Source: Desulfosarcinaceae bacterium (GTDB taxonomy: Bacteria > Desulfobacterota > Desulfobacteria > Desulfobacterales > Desulfosarcinaceae). From it: DNA of 64,000 nt. Where the stretch lies: contig JASJCL010000001.1 in assembly GCA_030066015.1 (NCBI GenBank), positions 16,897 to 80,896 on the forward strand, written 5' to 3'. Shown piece after piece: positions 1-7,875 of the stretch. Within the stretch, counting starts at the first letter, position 1, and each line of letters starts with the position of its first letter. The notes beneath the pieces are model-generated. The model ran no database searches and was not told where the DNA came from. It saw nothing but the letters and a program-made list of their open reading frames with translations. Made by a program: the position numbers and the translations under genes.

Positions 1-1956
1 GTCACCGAACAGCATCGCGCCGCGACCGAGCTGCGCAGACGCTGGGAGTTTCTGGAGTCGGTGCTCTACCACGCACCAGACGCCATCATCATCCTGGACG
101 ACGATCACCGGGTGATGGAGTGGAACCCCGGTGCGGAGAAGATCTTCGGCTATCAGCGCGAAGAGGCGCTGGGCAATGAGTTGGACGCCCTCGTCGCCCA
201 GGGAGAGATCCGCAGGGAAGCCAACCGGAAGACGACCATCGTCCTCGGCGGCCGCCGCGTCGAGGCCTTTGAAACCCACCGCCACCGCAAAGACGGTACG
301 GCGGTGGCCGTCATTGCCGCCGGCTCTCCCATCCTCGTGGACGGCCGCCTGATCGGCGTGGTGGCCATGTACACCGATATTTCAAACTTGAAGCAGGCCG
401 AAGCGGCCATCCGCGAGCGCGAACAGATGCTGCGACTGGTGCTCGATACCATCCCGGTGCGGGTCTTCTGGAAGGATCGCGAGGGCCGCTATCTGGGCTG
501 CAACCGGGCTTTCGCCGCGGATGCGGGCAGAGCCACCCCTGACGAGATGCTGGGCAAGGACGACTATGCCATGACCTGGGCCCCCGAAGCCGCGCTCTAC
601 CGCAAGGACGACGACGCCGTCATGGCATCGGGCGAGCCCCGCCTCGACTACGAGGAGGTGCAGACGACGCCGACGGGGGGCAAGATCTGGCTGAACACCA
701 GCAAGGTGCCCATGCGCGACGCCCAAAATCAGATCATCGGGGTGCTGGGCACCTATCAGGACATCACCGAGCGCAAAGTGGCCGAGGAGGAGGTCCGCCG
801 GCTGCGCAACTACCTGGCCAACATCATCAACTCCATGCCGTCGGTTCTGGTGGGCGTGGATGCCGAGGGACGCGTCACCCAATGGAACCGGGAAGCAGAG
901 AAGCTCACCGGACTCTCCTTTGAGCGGGTCGCGGCCCAGCCATTGGATGCAGCCCTGCCCTTCTTGAAGCCGGAGATTGCCCGCATCCAAAAAGCAATCC
1001 GCGATCGCCTGCTGATTCACGACCCCAAGATCGCCCGACACCAAGATGGCGAGACCCGCTTCCTGGACCTCACCATCTATCCCCTGGTGGCCAACGGGGT
1101 GGAGGGCGCCGTGATCCGGGTGGACGACGTCACGGAGCGGGTGCGCCTCGAGGAGATGATGATCCAAAGCGAAAAAATGCTCTCGGTGGGAGGGCTGGCG
1201 GCCGGCATGGCCCACGAGATCAACAATCCCCTGGCCGGCATCCTCCAGAACGCCGCCGTGCTGGAAAACCGACTGGTGGGCGACCTGCCCGCCAACGATC
1301 GGGCGGCGGCGGCGGCGGGCACGACGATGGCGGCGATCGGCGGCTATCTGCACGCTCGCCGGATACCTGAAATGGTGGATGCGATCCGCGCCTCGGGCAA
1401 ACGGGCTGCCGCCATCGTGCGCAACATGCTCAGCTTCGCCCGCAAGGGCAACCGGGACATCGCCCGGCATCGGCTGGACCAACTCCTCGATCAGACCATC
1501 GAATTGGTACAGACCGACTACGACATGAAGAAGCAATATGATTTCAAACGCATCGCAATCAAAAGGGCCTACGCCGAAGCGCCGCCGGTCCCCTGCGAAG
1601 AGAGCAAGATTCAGCAGGTCTTTCTCAACGTTCTCAAGAACGGCGCCGAGGCCATGGCGATCGACACCGCTGGCGGGAGTCCCCAATTTTCCCTGCGCGT
1701 GGCGGATGACGACGCGTGGGTGCGGGTCGAGATCGAGGACAATGGTCCGGGCATTCCGGAAGCGGTGCGGAAACGGATCTTCGAGCCCTTTTTCACCACC
1801 AAGGAGGTGGGCAAAGGCACGGGACTGGGCCTCTCGGTGTCCTACTTCATCATCACCGAGGACCATGGCGGCAAGATGTCCGTGACATCCGAGCCGGGTC
1901 GGGGCACGCGCTTCACCATCCGCCTGCTCAAGCAGTGGGCCAGCCTGAATGCTTAG
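1..1956 (+). CDS. PAS-domain sensor histidine kinase (5' end outside window)
   Basis: The frame is open from base 1, so the true start lies upstream; 651 residues are visible. Three PAS/PAC modules follow one another (about residues 20-135, 150-260 and 270-380). Then come a HisKA helix with the phosphoacceptor His in [12 protein letters not shown] (His about residue 405) and an HATPase domain with an N-box ([15 protein letters not shown]) and G-boxes ([17 protein letters not shown]). No transmembrane segment is visible in this part. The protein should autophosphorylate in response to a small-molecule or redox cue sensed by the PAS domains and pass phosphate to a response regulator, none of which is seen nearby. 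It is convergent with the next gene, and their stop codons interlock. Kinase assignment is firm; the signal is unknown. Confidence 0.93.
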   Translation, partial: VTEQHRAATELRRRWEFLESVLYHAPDAIIILDDDHRVMEWNPGAEKIFGYQREEALGNELDALVAQGEIRREANRKTTIVLGGRRVEAFETHRHRKDGTAVAVIAAGSPILVDGRLIGVVAMYTDISNLKQAEAAIREREQMLRLVLDTIPVRVFWKDREGRYLGCNRAFAADAGRATPDEMLGKDDYAMTWAPEAALYRKDDDAVMASGEPRLDYEEVQTTPTGGKIWLNTSKVPMRDAQNQIIGVLGTYQDITERKVAEEEVRRLRNYLANIINSMPSVLVGVDAEGRVTQWNREAEKLTGLSFERVAAQPLDAALPFLKPEIARIQKAIRDRLLIHDPKIARHQDGETRFLDLTIYPLVANGVEGAVIRVDDVTERVRLEEMMIQSEKMLSVGGLAAGMAHEINNPLAGILQNAAVLENRLVGDLPANDRAAAAAGTTMAAIGGYLHARRIPEMVDAIRASGKRAAAIVRNMLSFARKGNRDIARHRLDQLLDQTIELVQTDYDMKKQYDFKRIAIKRAYAEAPPVPCEESKIQQVFLNVLKNGAEAMAIDTAGGSPQFSLRVADDDAWVRVEIEDNGPGIPEAVRKRIFEPFFTTKEVGKGTGLGLSVSYFIITEDHGGKMSVTSEPGRGTRFTIRLLKQWASLNA

Positions 1957-3374
1957 GGAGACTCCGTGGTGGTGTCCCTGAAGAGCGGTAGGTAGAGCGC
2001 CAGACGGGTGCCGTGTCCGCGACGGCTTTCCACGGCAATGGCGCCCTTGTGGTTTTCGACGATGCCGTAGACGGCGGCCAGGCTCAGCCCGCGTCCGGCG
2101 AATTTCGTCGAGAAAAAGGGCTCGAACATACGCTCGCGGGTCTCCCGGTCCATGCCACATCCGGTATCGCGGATCTCCAACTGGAGGAAATCTCCCGGGG
2201 CCAGCCGTGCAGCACAATCCGCCGGAATCTGGTCGAAGGCGACGCGGTGAACGCCGATGGCAATCTCGCCGCCATCTTGCAGCGCTTCGCTGGCGTTGGC
2301 AAGGAGAGCGGTCAGGGCCCGTTGGAGCTGGTTACGGTCGCCTTCGATGCACAGCCCTTGACCCTCGAACGCCGTCTCAAGCATCACATCGGGATCCAGG
2401 TTGCCTTTGTTGGTCGCCAGCACCCGACGCACCAACTCCGGCAAATCGACGGATTCCTTGTGGTACTTGCCTCCCTGAGAGTACGCCAGCAGCTGATTGG
2501 TCAGCTGCGACATGCGTTCCACAACCGGTGTGATCTTCTCCAGGTAGCTGAATACCTTGGGATTGTCCCGCGACGCCATCTTGGCCAACTCCCCATACCC
2601 CATCAACGACATCAGCGCATTGTTGTACTCATGGGCGATCCCGCCCGCCAGGGAGGCAACCGCGTTGAGCTTGCGGGTATTGGCCAGCTCGCGCTCGTGG
2701 CGCAGAAGCAGGCGCATCTTCTCTTCGACTTGCTGCTGCAGCTGCTGGTTCTGATAGGCCAGCAGATCGATATACTCGATACTCTCCAGGGAGGTGGCCA
2801 CGCTGCGCATAAAGAGGGAGAGCAGTTCCAGGGCGCCGTCTGGAAAGTGAACCCGCCGAGTCGGTGACGGCGCCTCTTGAGCGCCGCGACCCTCAACGGG
2901 AGCGGATTCCGACGCTGGAACATCTTCCCGCTTGGGGAGCACGCCGATGAAAAGCCCGCGGATGCGGGCATACGTGGTGATGACATGGAGAAACACGCGG
3001 GTGTCACCCTTCTGGGAAACAACCGTGATGCCCCGCCGTTCGCGGATCGCCCAGGCCACCGTCCCCTGGTCGATGAGGTGTTCCAACTGCGTCTCTATCT
3101 CATCGGGGCGATCGGCGGGTGTGACCGCCGCCAGTTTCAGGTCCGAACTGTCTGCATCGATGGTGAAGATGGCTGAGATCTCGAAGGCGGCGATCTTGTC
3201 GATCCCACCGAGGGCCATCTTACAGAAATCCTGTACCGCGTATGGCTGGGCAGATCGCTTCTGATAATCGCCGAGCAGAAGCACTGCCTCGACCGCCTCG
3301 TACAAGTAGGCCCTTGTGTGGGCCGACGGCGGCGGCGGCGACGCCAGGTCATCCATCATGGGTTCAGGATTCAT
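1953..3374 (-). CDS. Cytoplasmic histidine kinase, GAF-like sensor
   Basis: 473 residues, no signal peptide or membrane helix. The N-terminal ~150 residues resemble a GAF-type sensory fold (weak match by eye). A Gln/Glu-rich coiled coil (about 210-240) follows, then an H-box of the form GGIAHEYNNAL and an HATPase domain with N-box (QLQRALTALLANASEAL), DTGCGMD and a G2 box reading GRGLSLAAVYGIVENH. HEYNNAL is a variant common in hybrid and orphan kinases of Deltaproteobacteria-type genomes. Its start ATG overlaps the HDOD gene's stop (ATGA), so the two are co-transcribed and probably act in one signalling path. No receiver domain is present. Confidence 0.9.
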   Translation of the reverse strand: MNPEPMMDDLASPPPPSAHTRAYLYEAVEAVLLLGDYQKRSAQPYAVQDFCKMALGGIDKIAAFEISAIFTIDADSSDLKLAAVTPADRPDEIETQLEHLIDQGTVAWAIRERRGITVVSQKGDTRVFLHVITTYARIRGLFIGVLPKREDVPASESAPVEGRGAQEAPSPTRRVHFPDGALELLSLFMRSVATSLESIEYIDLLAYQNQQLQQQVEEKMRLLLRHERELANTRKLNAVASLAGGIAHEYNNALMSLMGYGELAKMASRDNPKVFSYLEKITPVVERMSQLTNQLLAYSQGGKYHKESVDLPELVRRVLATNKGNLDPDVMLETAFEGQGLCIEGDRNQLQRALTALLANASEALQDGGEIAIGVHRVAFDQIPADCAARLAPGDFLQLEIRDTGCGMDRETRERMFEPFFSTKFAGRGLSLAAVYGIVENHKGAIAVESRRGHGTRLALYLPLFRDTTTESP

Positions 3375-4615
3375 GCCCCCAATCCCTTCGCCGAGAAGAG
3401 GCTTTCCATGGCCCGCAACTGCTGCTCGCCCTGCCGGATCGCCATCTTGATACTGCTTCCAGCGATGCCCACCTGATCCCAGATCGAGGTATCAAAACTT
3501 GGGACAACCCGTTCGCCACTGGTGCCAAACCCCACAGCGTTCACGATGAGGTCGGCCATCTGGACGAGGACCGTCTCTCTTGGATGGACCGCACGCGCGG
3601 GACGGTGATGGTTGACCACCATGTCCTGGAGCGTTTCGGGGAATTTCCATTTCTTCAGCAGCATACCGGCGAGTTGGGCATGGGTTCTGCCGATGGCCTT
3701 GCGTTCGACCAGGTAGAAGGGACACTGCTCCTCGTCGGCCCAGGTGGCCTGAAAGAGCGTCTTCATCTCTACGGGAAAGTACTTCAAAAGGATCAGTTTG
3801 CCGATGTCATGCAGCAATCCGGCAATGAAGAGCTGCTCGGTTTGGCTGCTGTTGGAGAGCGCGGCCAGATAGCGCGTAATGGTGGCGCTGGCCAGGCTGT
3901 GGCGCAAAAAGGCCTCCATATCGATGCAATCGCGGGGGATCTCCATGAAGGCCTTCATCACGCTGACCCCCATCGCCAAGGCGCTGATCTCACGCGTTCC
4001 CAACAATGCAACCGCCCGCGAGATGCGGTCCACCCGCGTCGGTAGGCCGAAGGCCGCTGAATTGACGATGCGCAGAATGAGGGCCGTCAGGCTGGGGCTC
4101 GTGCCCACGATCTGTGCGACATCGTTGGCGGTGGTGTGCGGGTCGGCGATGATCTCATTGAGCTTCAGGACAATGGTCGGTGCTTCGGGCAACTTGATCC
4201 CGTCCCTCGTCATCTGCCGATGAATCTCTTGAAAATCGAATCCATCGGGTACTGGCGTCGGTTCTTTCGGGACGCATCGATTGGGGGGGATGAGCCCGCT
4301 GGTATATCGCTGGATAACGGCACATTCGTGAAGGTAGGCGATGGTGTTGTGGTCCATGTCGAGCTGCTTGAACATCTCGGTGACGGCCGCCGCCACAGCG
4401 GACAGTTTTTCGGGATCCACGGCGGTTTGGCCGACAGCATCGTCCGTGCTGCTGCCGGCCACATCCACCTCGGTGACGCCCCAAATCTTGAGGACGCGTA
4501 GGTGCTTGGCAGCAATCACCTGTCCTTTGCTCAGCAGCAGGCGCCCATTGATGTCATGGACATCGGCTGCCAGAACACGGCCCTCACCCAACGCTTCTAG
4601 TGCAACAAAGCCCAT
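3371..4615 (-). CDS. HDOD-domain signalling protein
   Basis: 414 residues from ATG 4615, chosen because the conserved N-terminal block (MGFVALEALGEGRVLAADV, ending in a conserved KIWGV region) begins there; an in-frame ATG at 4705 is the alternative. The first ~60 residues form a small beta-rich domain often found ahead of HDOD. The HDOD domain follows (about 145-345): LPEAPTIVLKLNEIIADP, then an ALLGTREIS helix, LLHDIGKL with the His-Asp pair, and VVNHHRP. HDOD proteins are HD-related but usually non-catalytic, and act as scaffolds in two-component and c-di-GMP signalling. It overlaps the downstream kinase gene by 4 nt, forming a two-gene operon. Confidence 0.88.
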   Translation of the reverse strand: MGFVALEALGEGRVLAADVHDINGRLLLSKGQVIAAKHLRVLKIWGVTEVDVAGSSTDDAVGQTAVDPEKLSAVAAAVTEMFKQLDMDHNTIAYLHECAVIQRYTSGLIPPNRCVPKEPTPVPDGFDFQEIHRQMTRDGIKLPEAPTIVLKLNEIIADPHTTANDVAQIVGTSPSLTALILRIVNSAAFGLPTRVDRISRAVALLGTREISALAMGVSVMKAFMEIPRDCIDMEAFLRHSLASATITRYLAALSNSSQTEQLFIAGLLHDIGKLILLKYFPVEMKTLFQATWADEEQCPFYLVERKAIGRTHAQLAGMLLKKWKFPETLQDMVVNHHRPARAVHPRETVLVQMADLIVNAVGFGTSGERVVPSFDTSIWDQVGIAGSSIKMAIRQGEQQLRAMESLFSAKGLGA

Positions 4616-5016
4616 TTTGCGAGAAGTCCTATCCGATCCAAAGGGATCGATGAAGGTCGATCGAATCCACCCGCCACGCGGGCGCACACCCTCATCATCG
4701 GTCATTCCGGCGCTGAAATTAAGATAGATTGCCCGCGCCGGTCCCAATTTCCGCAACCTCCATTGGAAACGCCCATCCGGCACCCGGGGGCACGGCACCC
4801 CTGTCCATTCTGCCATCGCCTTCGATCGCGAGCCGTCGGCGGTATCATCAGCCATGCGTCCCGTAAGGGGCCGGTGCCGCGCGGTCCGCTTGGCTGGCGG
4901 GGCCCAGAAGCGGCGAGTGGGGCGCAGAGACTGGCGGGTGGGTGGCGGGTGTGCTAAAAGAGGGACCGGCATTCAACCCGTTTCATACCGCAGGATTCAG
5001 CATTTTAGAGACCCCC
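4616..5016. other. Intergenic region upstream of the HDOD and GNAT genes
   Basis: About 400 bases between divergent genes. Part of it (4616-4705) could be coding if the HDOD gene starts at the upstream ATG. No clear promoter or terminator was recognised. A G-rich run on the plus strand at 4933-4949 (GG-C-GGG-T-GGG-T-GG-C-GGG) lies about 70 bases before the GNAT start and could form a two-tier G-quadruplex. Confidence 0.4.
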
Positions 5017-5511
5017 ATGTCAGACGCCGAGATCCGCATCGCAGACCTGAATCAGCCCGATCACCAGCAAGCCGTTCTATATCTTCTCGAGGCGTTTTCG
5101 CGGGATGTGATGGGCAACGGCAGCCCCATGGCGCCGGCAGTCCGCGACCGCCTGATTCCAGGACTGCTGGCCCACCCCACGACCCTCATCTTTCTCGCAT
5201 TCCTGGACGAACAGCCGGTGGGATTGGCGGTCTGTTTTCGTGGGTTCTCCACCTTCGCCGCCAAGCCGCTGATCAACATCCACGACCTGGTCGTCCTGCC
5301 GGGGCAGCGCGGTCACGGCATCGGTAAGCGGCTGTTGGCGGCCGTTGAGGCTGAAGCGCGCGGCAGCGGCTGCTGCAAGGTCACCCTGGAGGTCCAGGAG
5401 AACAATCAGCGCGCCCGCAAATTGTATGCTGCAGCCGGATTTCGGCAAGCCACTTATGCCGAAGCCGCCGGTGGATCGCTGGCCTTGACCAAACTTTTGG
5501 CGCCCTCCTGA
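5017..5511 (+). CDS. GNAT family N-acetyltransferase
   Basis: 164 residues from ATG 5017. The acetyl-CoA-binding motif A is clear: LVVLPGQRGHGIGKRLL, matching the family Q/R-x-x-G-x-G/A signature, followed by a GNAT-type C-terminal strand (VTLEVQENNQRARKLYAAAGF). It would transfer an acetyl group from acetyl-CoA to an amine; the substrate cannot be told. It stands alone between the signalling genes and the peptidase gene. An upstream in-frame extension to 4942 exists but lacks family features. The following 274 bases to the next gene hold nothing recognisable. Confidence 0.88.
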   Translation: MSDAEIRIADLNQPDHQQAVLYLLEAFSRDVMGNGSPMAPAVRDRLIPGLLAHPTTLIFLAFLDEQPVGLAVCFRGFSTFAAKPLINIHDLVVLPGQRGHGIGKRLLAAVEAEARGSGCCKVTLEVQENNQRARKLYAAAGFRQATYAEAAGGSLALTKLLAPS

Positions 5512-5785
5512 TGGCGCACGATCGCGCCCCCCTTGTCAGCAGGAACCGGCTATGACAGACTAAGGCCCAGGTATCCGGCTGCGCGTCGATCGACGGACCG
5601 CGAGGCCTACTTCTACAACTGCAGTTCCCGCCCCTGTGAGAGCAGCACCCAATGCTCGCCGCCGACTGGCGCTGATCTGCGCGCCTTGTGGTCACGAAAT
5701 CGCCGCCGATGCCGGGAATGGGGTCTTTGCCAACCATCTCCACAGCTGGCGAGGCGTTTGACAATCGTTCGTAGGAAGGGGGTCG

Positions 5786-6412
5786 ATGATGGCAAAAAAA
5801 CGATACGCAGCGTACCGCGATCAACTGAAGACCGGAGACATCGTCCTATTCTCCGGCAAAGGGGGCATCAGTGCGGGGATCAAATGGCTCACCCTAAACC
5901 GCTGGTCCCACGTGGGCATGGTCCTTATTTTGCCGGAGTACGACTTCGTCTGCCTCTGGGAGTCCACCACCTTGAACAGAATCGAGGACCTGGATACCGG
6001 CCGCTATTGTAAAGGCGTACAATTGGTGCCGCTGCGGGCGCGCGTCCAGCAGTATGACGGCGATATCGCCGTCCGACAACTGGAGGGCGTCAACATCGTT
6101 CCGGACCATGTCCAGGAGCTGATGCGGTTGCGTGCCGAAATGAGAGACAAGCCGTACGAGCAGGATAAACTGGAGTTGGCCAAGGCGGCCTACGACGGCC
6201 CCTTCGGCGGTAACACGGAGGACCTCACCAGCGTGTTCTGCAGTGAACTGGTGGCGGAGGCCTATCAGCGCCTGGGACTGCTCAGGGAGCCGCCGGCCGG
6301 CATGCCCTCCAATGAGTATGTGCCGGCAGACTTTTCCGAAAAGCGACAGCGTCTGGATTTCATCCGCGGTCAGTTGGGGCCTGAGATTGAGCTGACGGTG
6401 ACGGCGGAATGA
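5786..6412 (+). CDS. Permuted papain-fold (YiiX/NlpC-P60-like) hydrolase
   Basis: 208 residues; two adjacent ATGs (5786, 5789) follow a GGAAGGGGG ribosome-binding site. The protein opens with KTGDIVLFSGKGGISAGIKW and has the catalytic-type His in RWSHVGMV (about residue 41) before the Cys in VFCSELVAEAYQRLG (about residue 151). This His-before-Cys order is typical of the circularly permuted NlpC/P60 group (YiiX/YebB-like). Such enzymes cleave amide or thioester bonds, in some cases in lipids or peptidoglycan. No signal peptide is seen, so it is probably cytoplasmic. The substrate is unknown. Confidence 0.8.
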   Translation: MMAKKRYAAYRDQLKTGDIVLFSGKGGISAGIKWLTLNRWSHVGMVLILPEYDFVCLWESTTLNRIEDLDTGRYCKGVQLVPLRARVQQYDGDIAVRQLEGVNIVPDHVQELMRLRAEMRDKPYEQDKLELAKAAYDGPFGGNTEDLTSVFCSELVAEAYQRLGLLREPPAGMPSNEYVPADFSEKRQRLDFIRGQLGPEIELTVTAE

Positions 6413-6553
6413 TGGGCGGACGCTGCGTCGGTTGTTCCAGTGCGCAACCGATCTCCCCCGCGAGGACCGGAGCGGCCTAAGAATCTATGGCATCGCCATA
6501 AATGTGAACAGCGGTTGTTGGCAGCGCCGCATGACCATGAGGAGAGGAGCCCC

Positions 6554-6970
6554 ATGACCAAGCGTGAAATGATCGACTTCATACGACGGCACCCGGCCTG
6601 CTCTGTCGCCACCTGCCAGGGGGATCAGCCGCGGGCGCGCATCATCATGACCTACCGCGCCGATGCCGACGGCATCCTCTTCATGACGGGCCGCGAGAAA
6701 GCCTTCAACCGCCAGCTTCTGGCCAATCCCAAGGTCGAGCTGTGCTACTACGATCCGGAGGGTGTCCGCACCCTGCGGATCTCCGGGCAAGTGGCGATGG
6801 TTTCCGACGACGCCCTCAAAGCGGAGATTGTGGAAGCGTTTAATTTCCTCAAACCCGTGGCCGAAGAGCAGGGTTTGGAGGTGTTCACCGTCTGGCGCCT
6901 CAGCGAGGGTCAGGCCCTTTGCTGGGATGCCAAAACGCCCTTCGCCCCCATGGAGGTGCAGACATTTTGA
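6554..6970 (+). CDS. Pyridoxamine 5'-phosphate oxidase-like flavoprotein
   Basis: 138 residues from ATG 6554, behind a GAGGAGAGGAGC ribosome-binding site. The sequence follows the split-barrel PNPOx-like pattern: an N-terminal helix (MIDFIRRHPACSVATCQGD), then PRARIIMTYRADADG and ILFMTGREKAFNRQLLANP, ending with a WDAKTPFAP segment. Such proteins bind FMN or F420 and are general small-molecule reductases or binding proteins. The molybdopterin oxidoreductase gene begins 34 bases downstream on the same strand, so the two may be co-expressed. No substrate can be assigned. Confidence 0.82.
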   Translation: MTKREMIDFIRRHPACSVATCQGDQPRARIIMTYRADADGILFMTGREKAFNRQLLANPKVELCYYDPEGVRTLRISGQVAMVSDDALKAEIVEAFNFLKPVAEEQGLEVFTVWRLSEGQALCWDAKTPFAPMEVQTF

Positions 6971-7004
6971 TCCGGTCTCCGATTGCCACTGCGGTGAACC
7001 ACAC

Positions 7005-7655
7005 ATGTTGAATCGCCGCCAGCTTCTCCAGCGTCTGCTGCAAATGGCGAGTGGAATACTACCGCTCTCCGGGATCCGGCTGCTGCATCCCAGCACGCTC
7101 TGGGCGGCCGTCAAGAAGCGCATCGTCTCAGCCACCACCGATCCCCAGACGCTTCGCAATGCCAATCCCAAATATCTGGATACCCGCCAGCTGCCCGTGA
7201 TGCCCCTGGAGGCGTTTGGCACCATGGGGGATGAGAAGACCAAGTTCGATCCGCAAAACTGGCGTCTCACCATCGACGGTGCGGTGGAGCGCCCCCAGTC
7301 GCTCTCCTATGCGGGGCTCCTCAAGCGACCGGAGATTATCCGCAACGTCCTGCTGATCTGCCCCGGTGTATTCGTCAACCATGGCCGCTGGCACGGTGTC
7401 TCGCTGGGGGACCTGCTGAAGAGATCAGTTCCTGCAAAGACAGCAAAGTGGGTGGTGATTCACGCTGAAAGCGCCACCCAGGTGTCAGAGGAGCGTTTTG
7501 CCATCGAAGAGGTCACCGCCGATCTGGTCTTTCTCGCTACCGGCGTGAACGGTCAGCCGCTTCCGGAGAAGCACGGCTACCCGCTGCGCGTGGTGGCCGA
7601 GGGACACTACGGCTATACCTGGGCGAAATATGTCCGGCGCATCGAGGTCCGCTGA
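7005..7655 (+). CDS. Molybdopterin-dependent oxidoreductase, sulfite oxidase/MsrP-like
   Basis: 216 residues from ATG 7005. The N-terminus (MLNRRQLLQRLLQMASGIL) resembles an export signal starting with an RR pair, possibly Tat-type. The Mo-cofactor domain runs from about residue 75: NWRLTIDGAVERPQSLSYAGL, then a conserved Cys in LLICPGVFVNHGRWHGV that probably coordinates Mo, and HGYPLRVVAEGHYGYTWAKYV near the end. The protein is shorter than MsrP (about 330 aa) and lacks a dimerisation domain, so it is a minimal Oxidoreductase_molyb domain protein. It follows the PNPOx-like gene directly. The substrate (S-oxide, N-oxide or other) is not predictable. Confidence 0.82.
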   Translation: MLNRRQLLQRLLQMASGILPLSGIRLLHPSTLWAAVKKRIVSATTDPQTLRNANPKYLDTRQLPVMPLEAFGTMGDEKTKFDPQNWRLTIDGAVERPQSLSYAGLLKRPEIIRNVLLICPGVFVNHGRWHGVSLGDLLKRSVPAKTAKWVVIHAESATQVSEERFAIEEVTADLVFLATGVNGQPLPEKHGYPLRVVAEGHYGYTWAKYVRRIEVR

Positions 7656-7875
7656 AACCACGGTACGCGGCTAGCTACCGGCCCCGTCCTATCCACCCGC
7701 ATCGCGGGCCGCGCAGGGGTGCCCCATCGTCCGTCGAAAGGCGCCCTGCCATGCCCAGCCCCGTCGCCCCTGTGATCACCAATGCGCACATTGCTACCGG
7801 ATGACAGGCGCATCCATCCCCTGCGACGCAAATCGATCCCGGTAAAACGGACGGCGGCAGCACCTCACCGTCAGT

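Noticed and set aside
382..2217. 611-codon minus-strand open frame opposite the PAS kinase
   Set aside because: Antisense to kinase motifs (H-, N- and G-boxes) on the plus strand.
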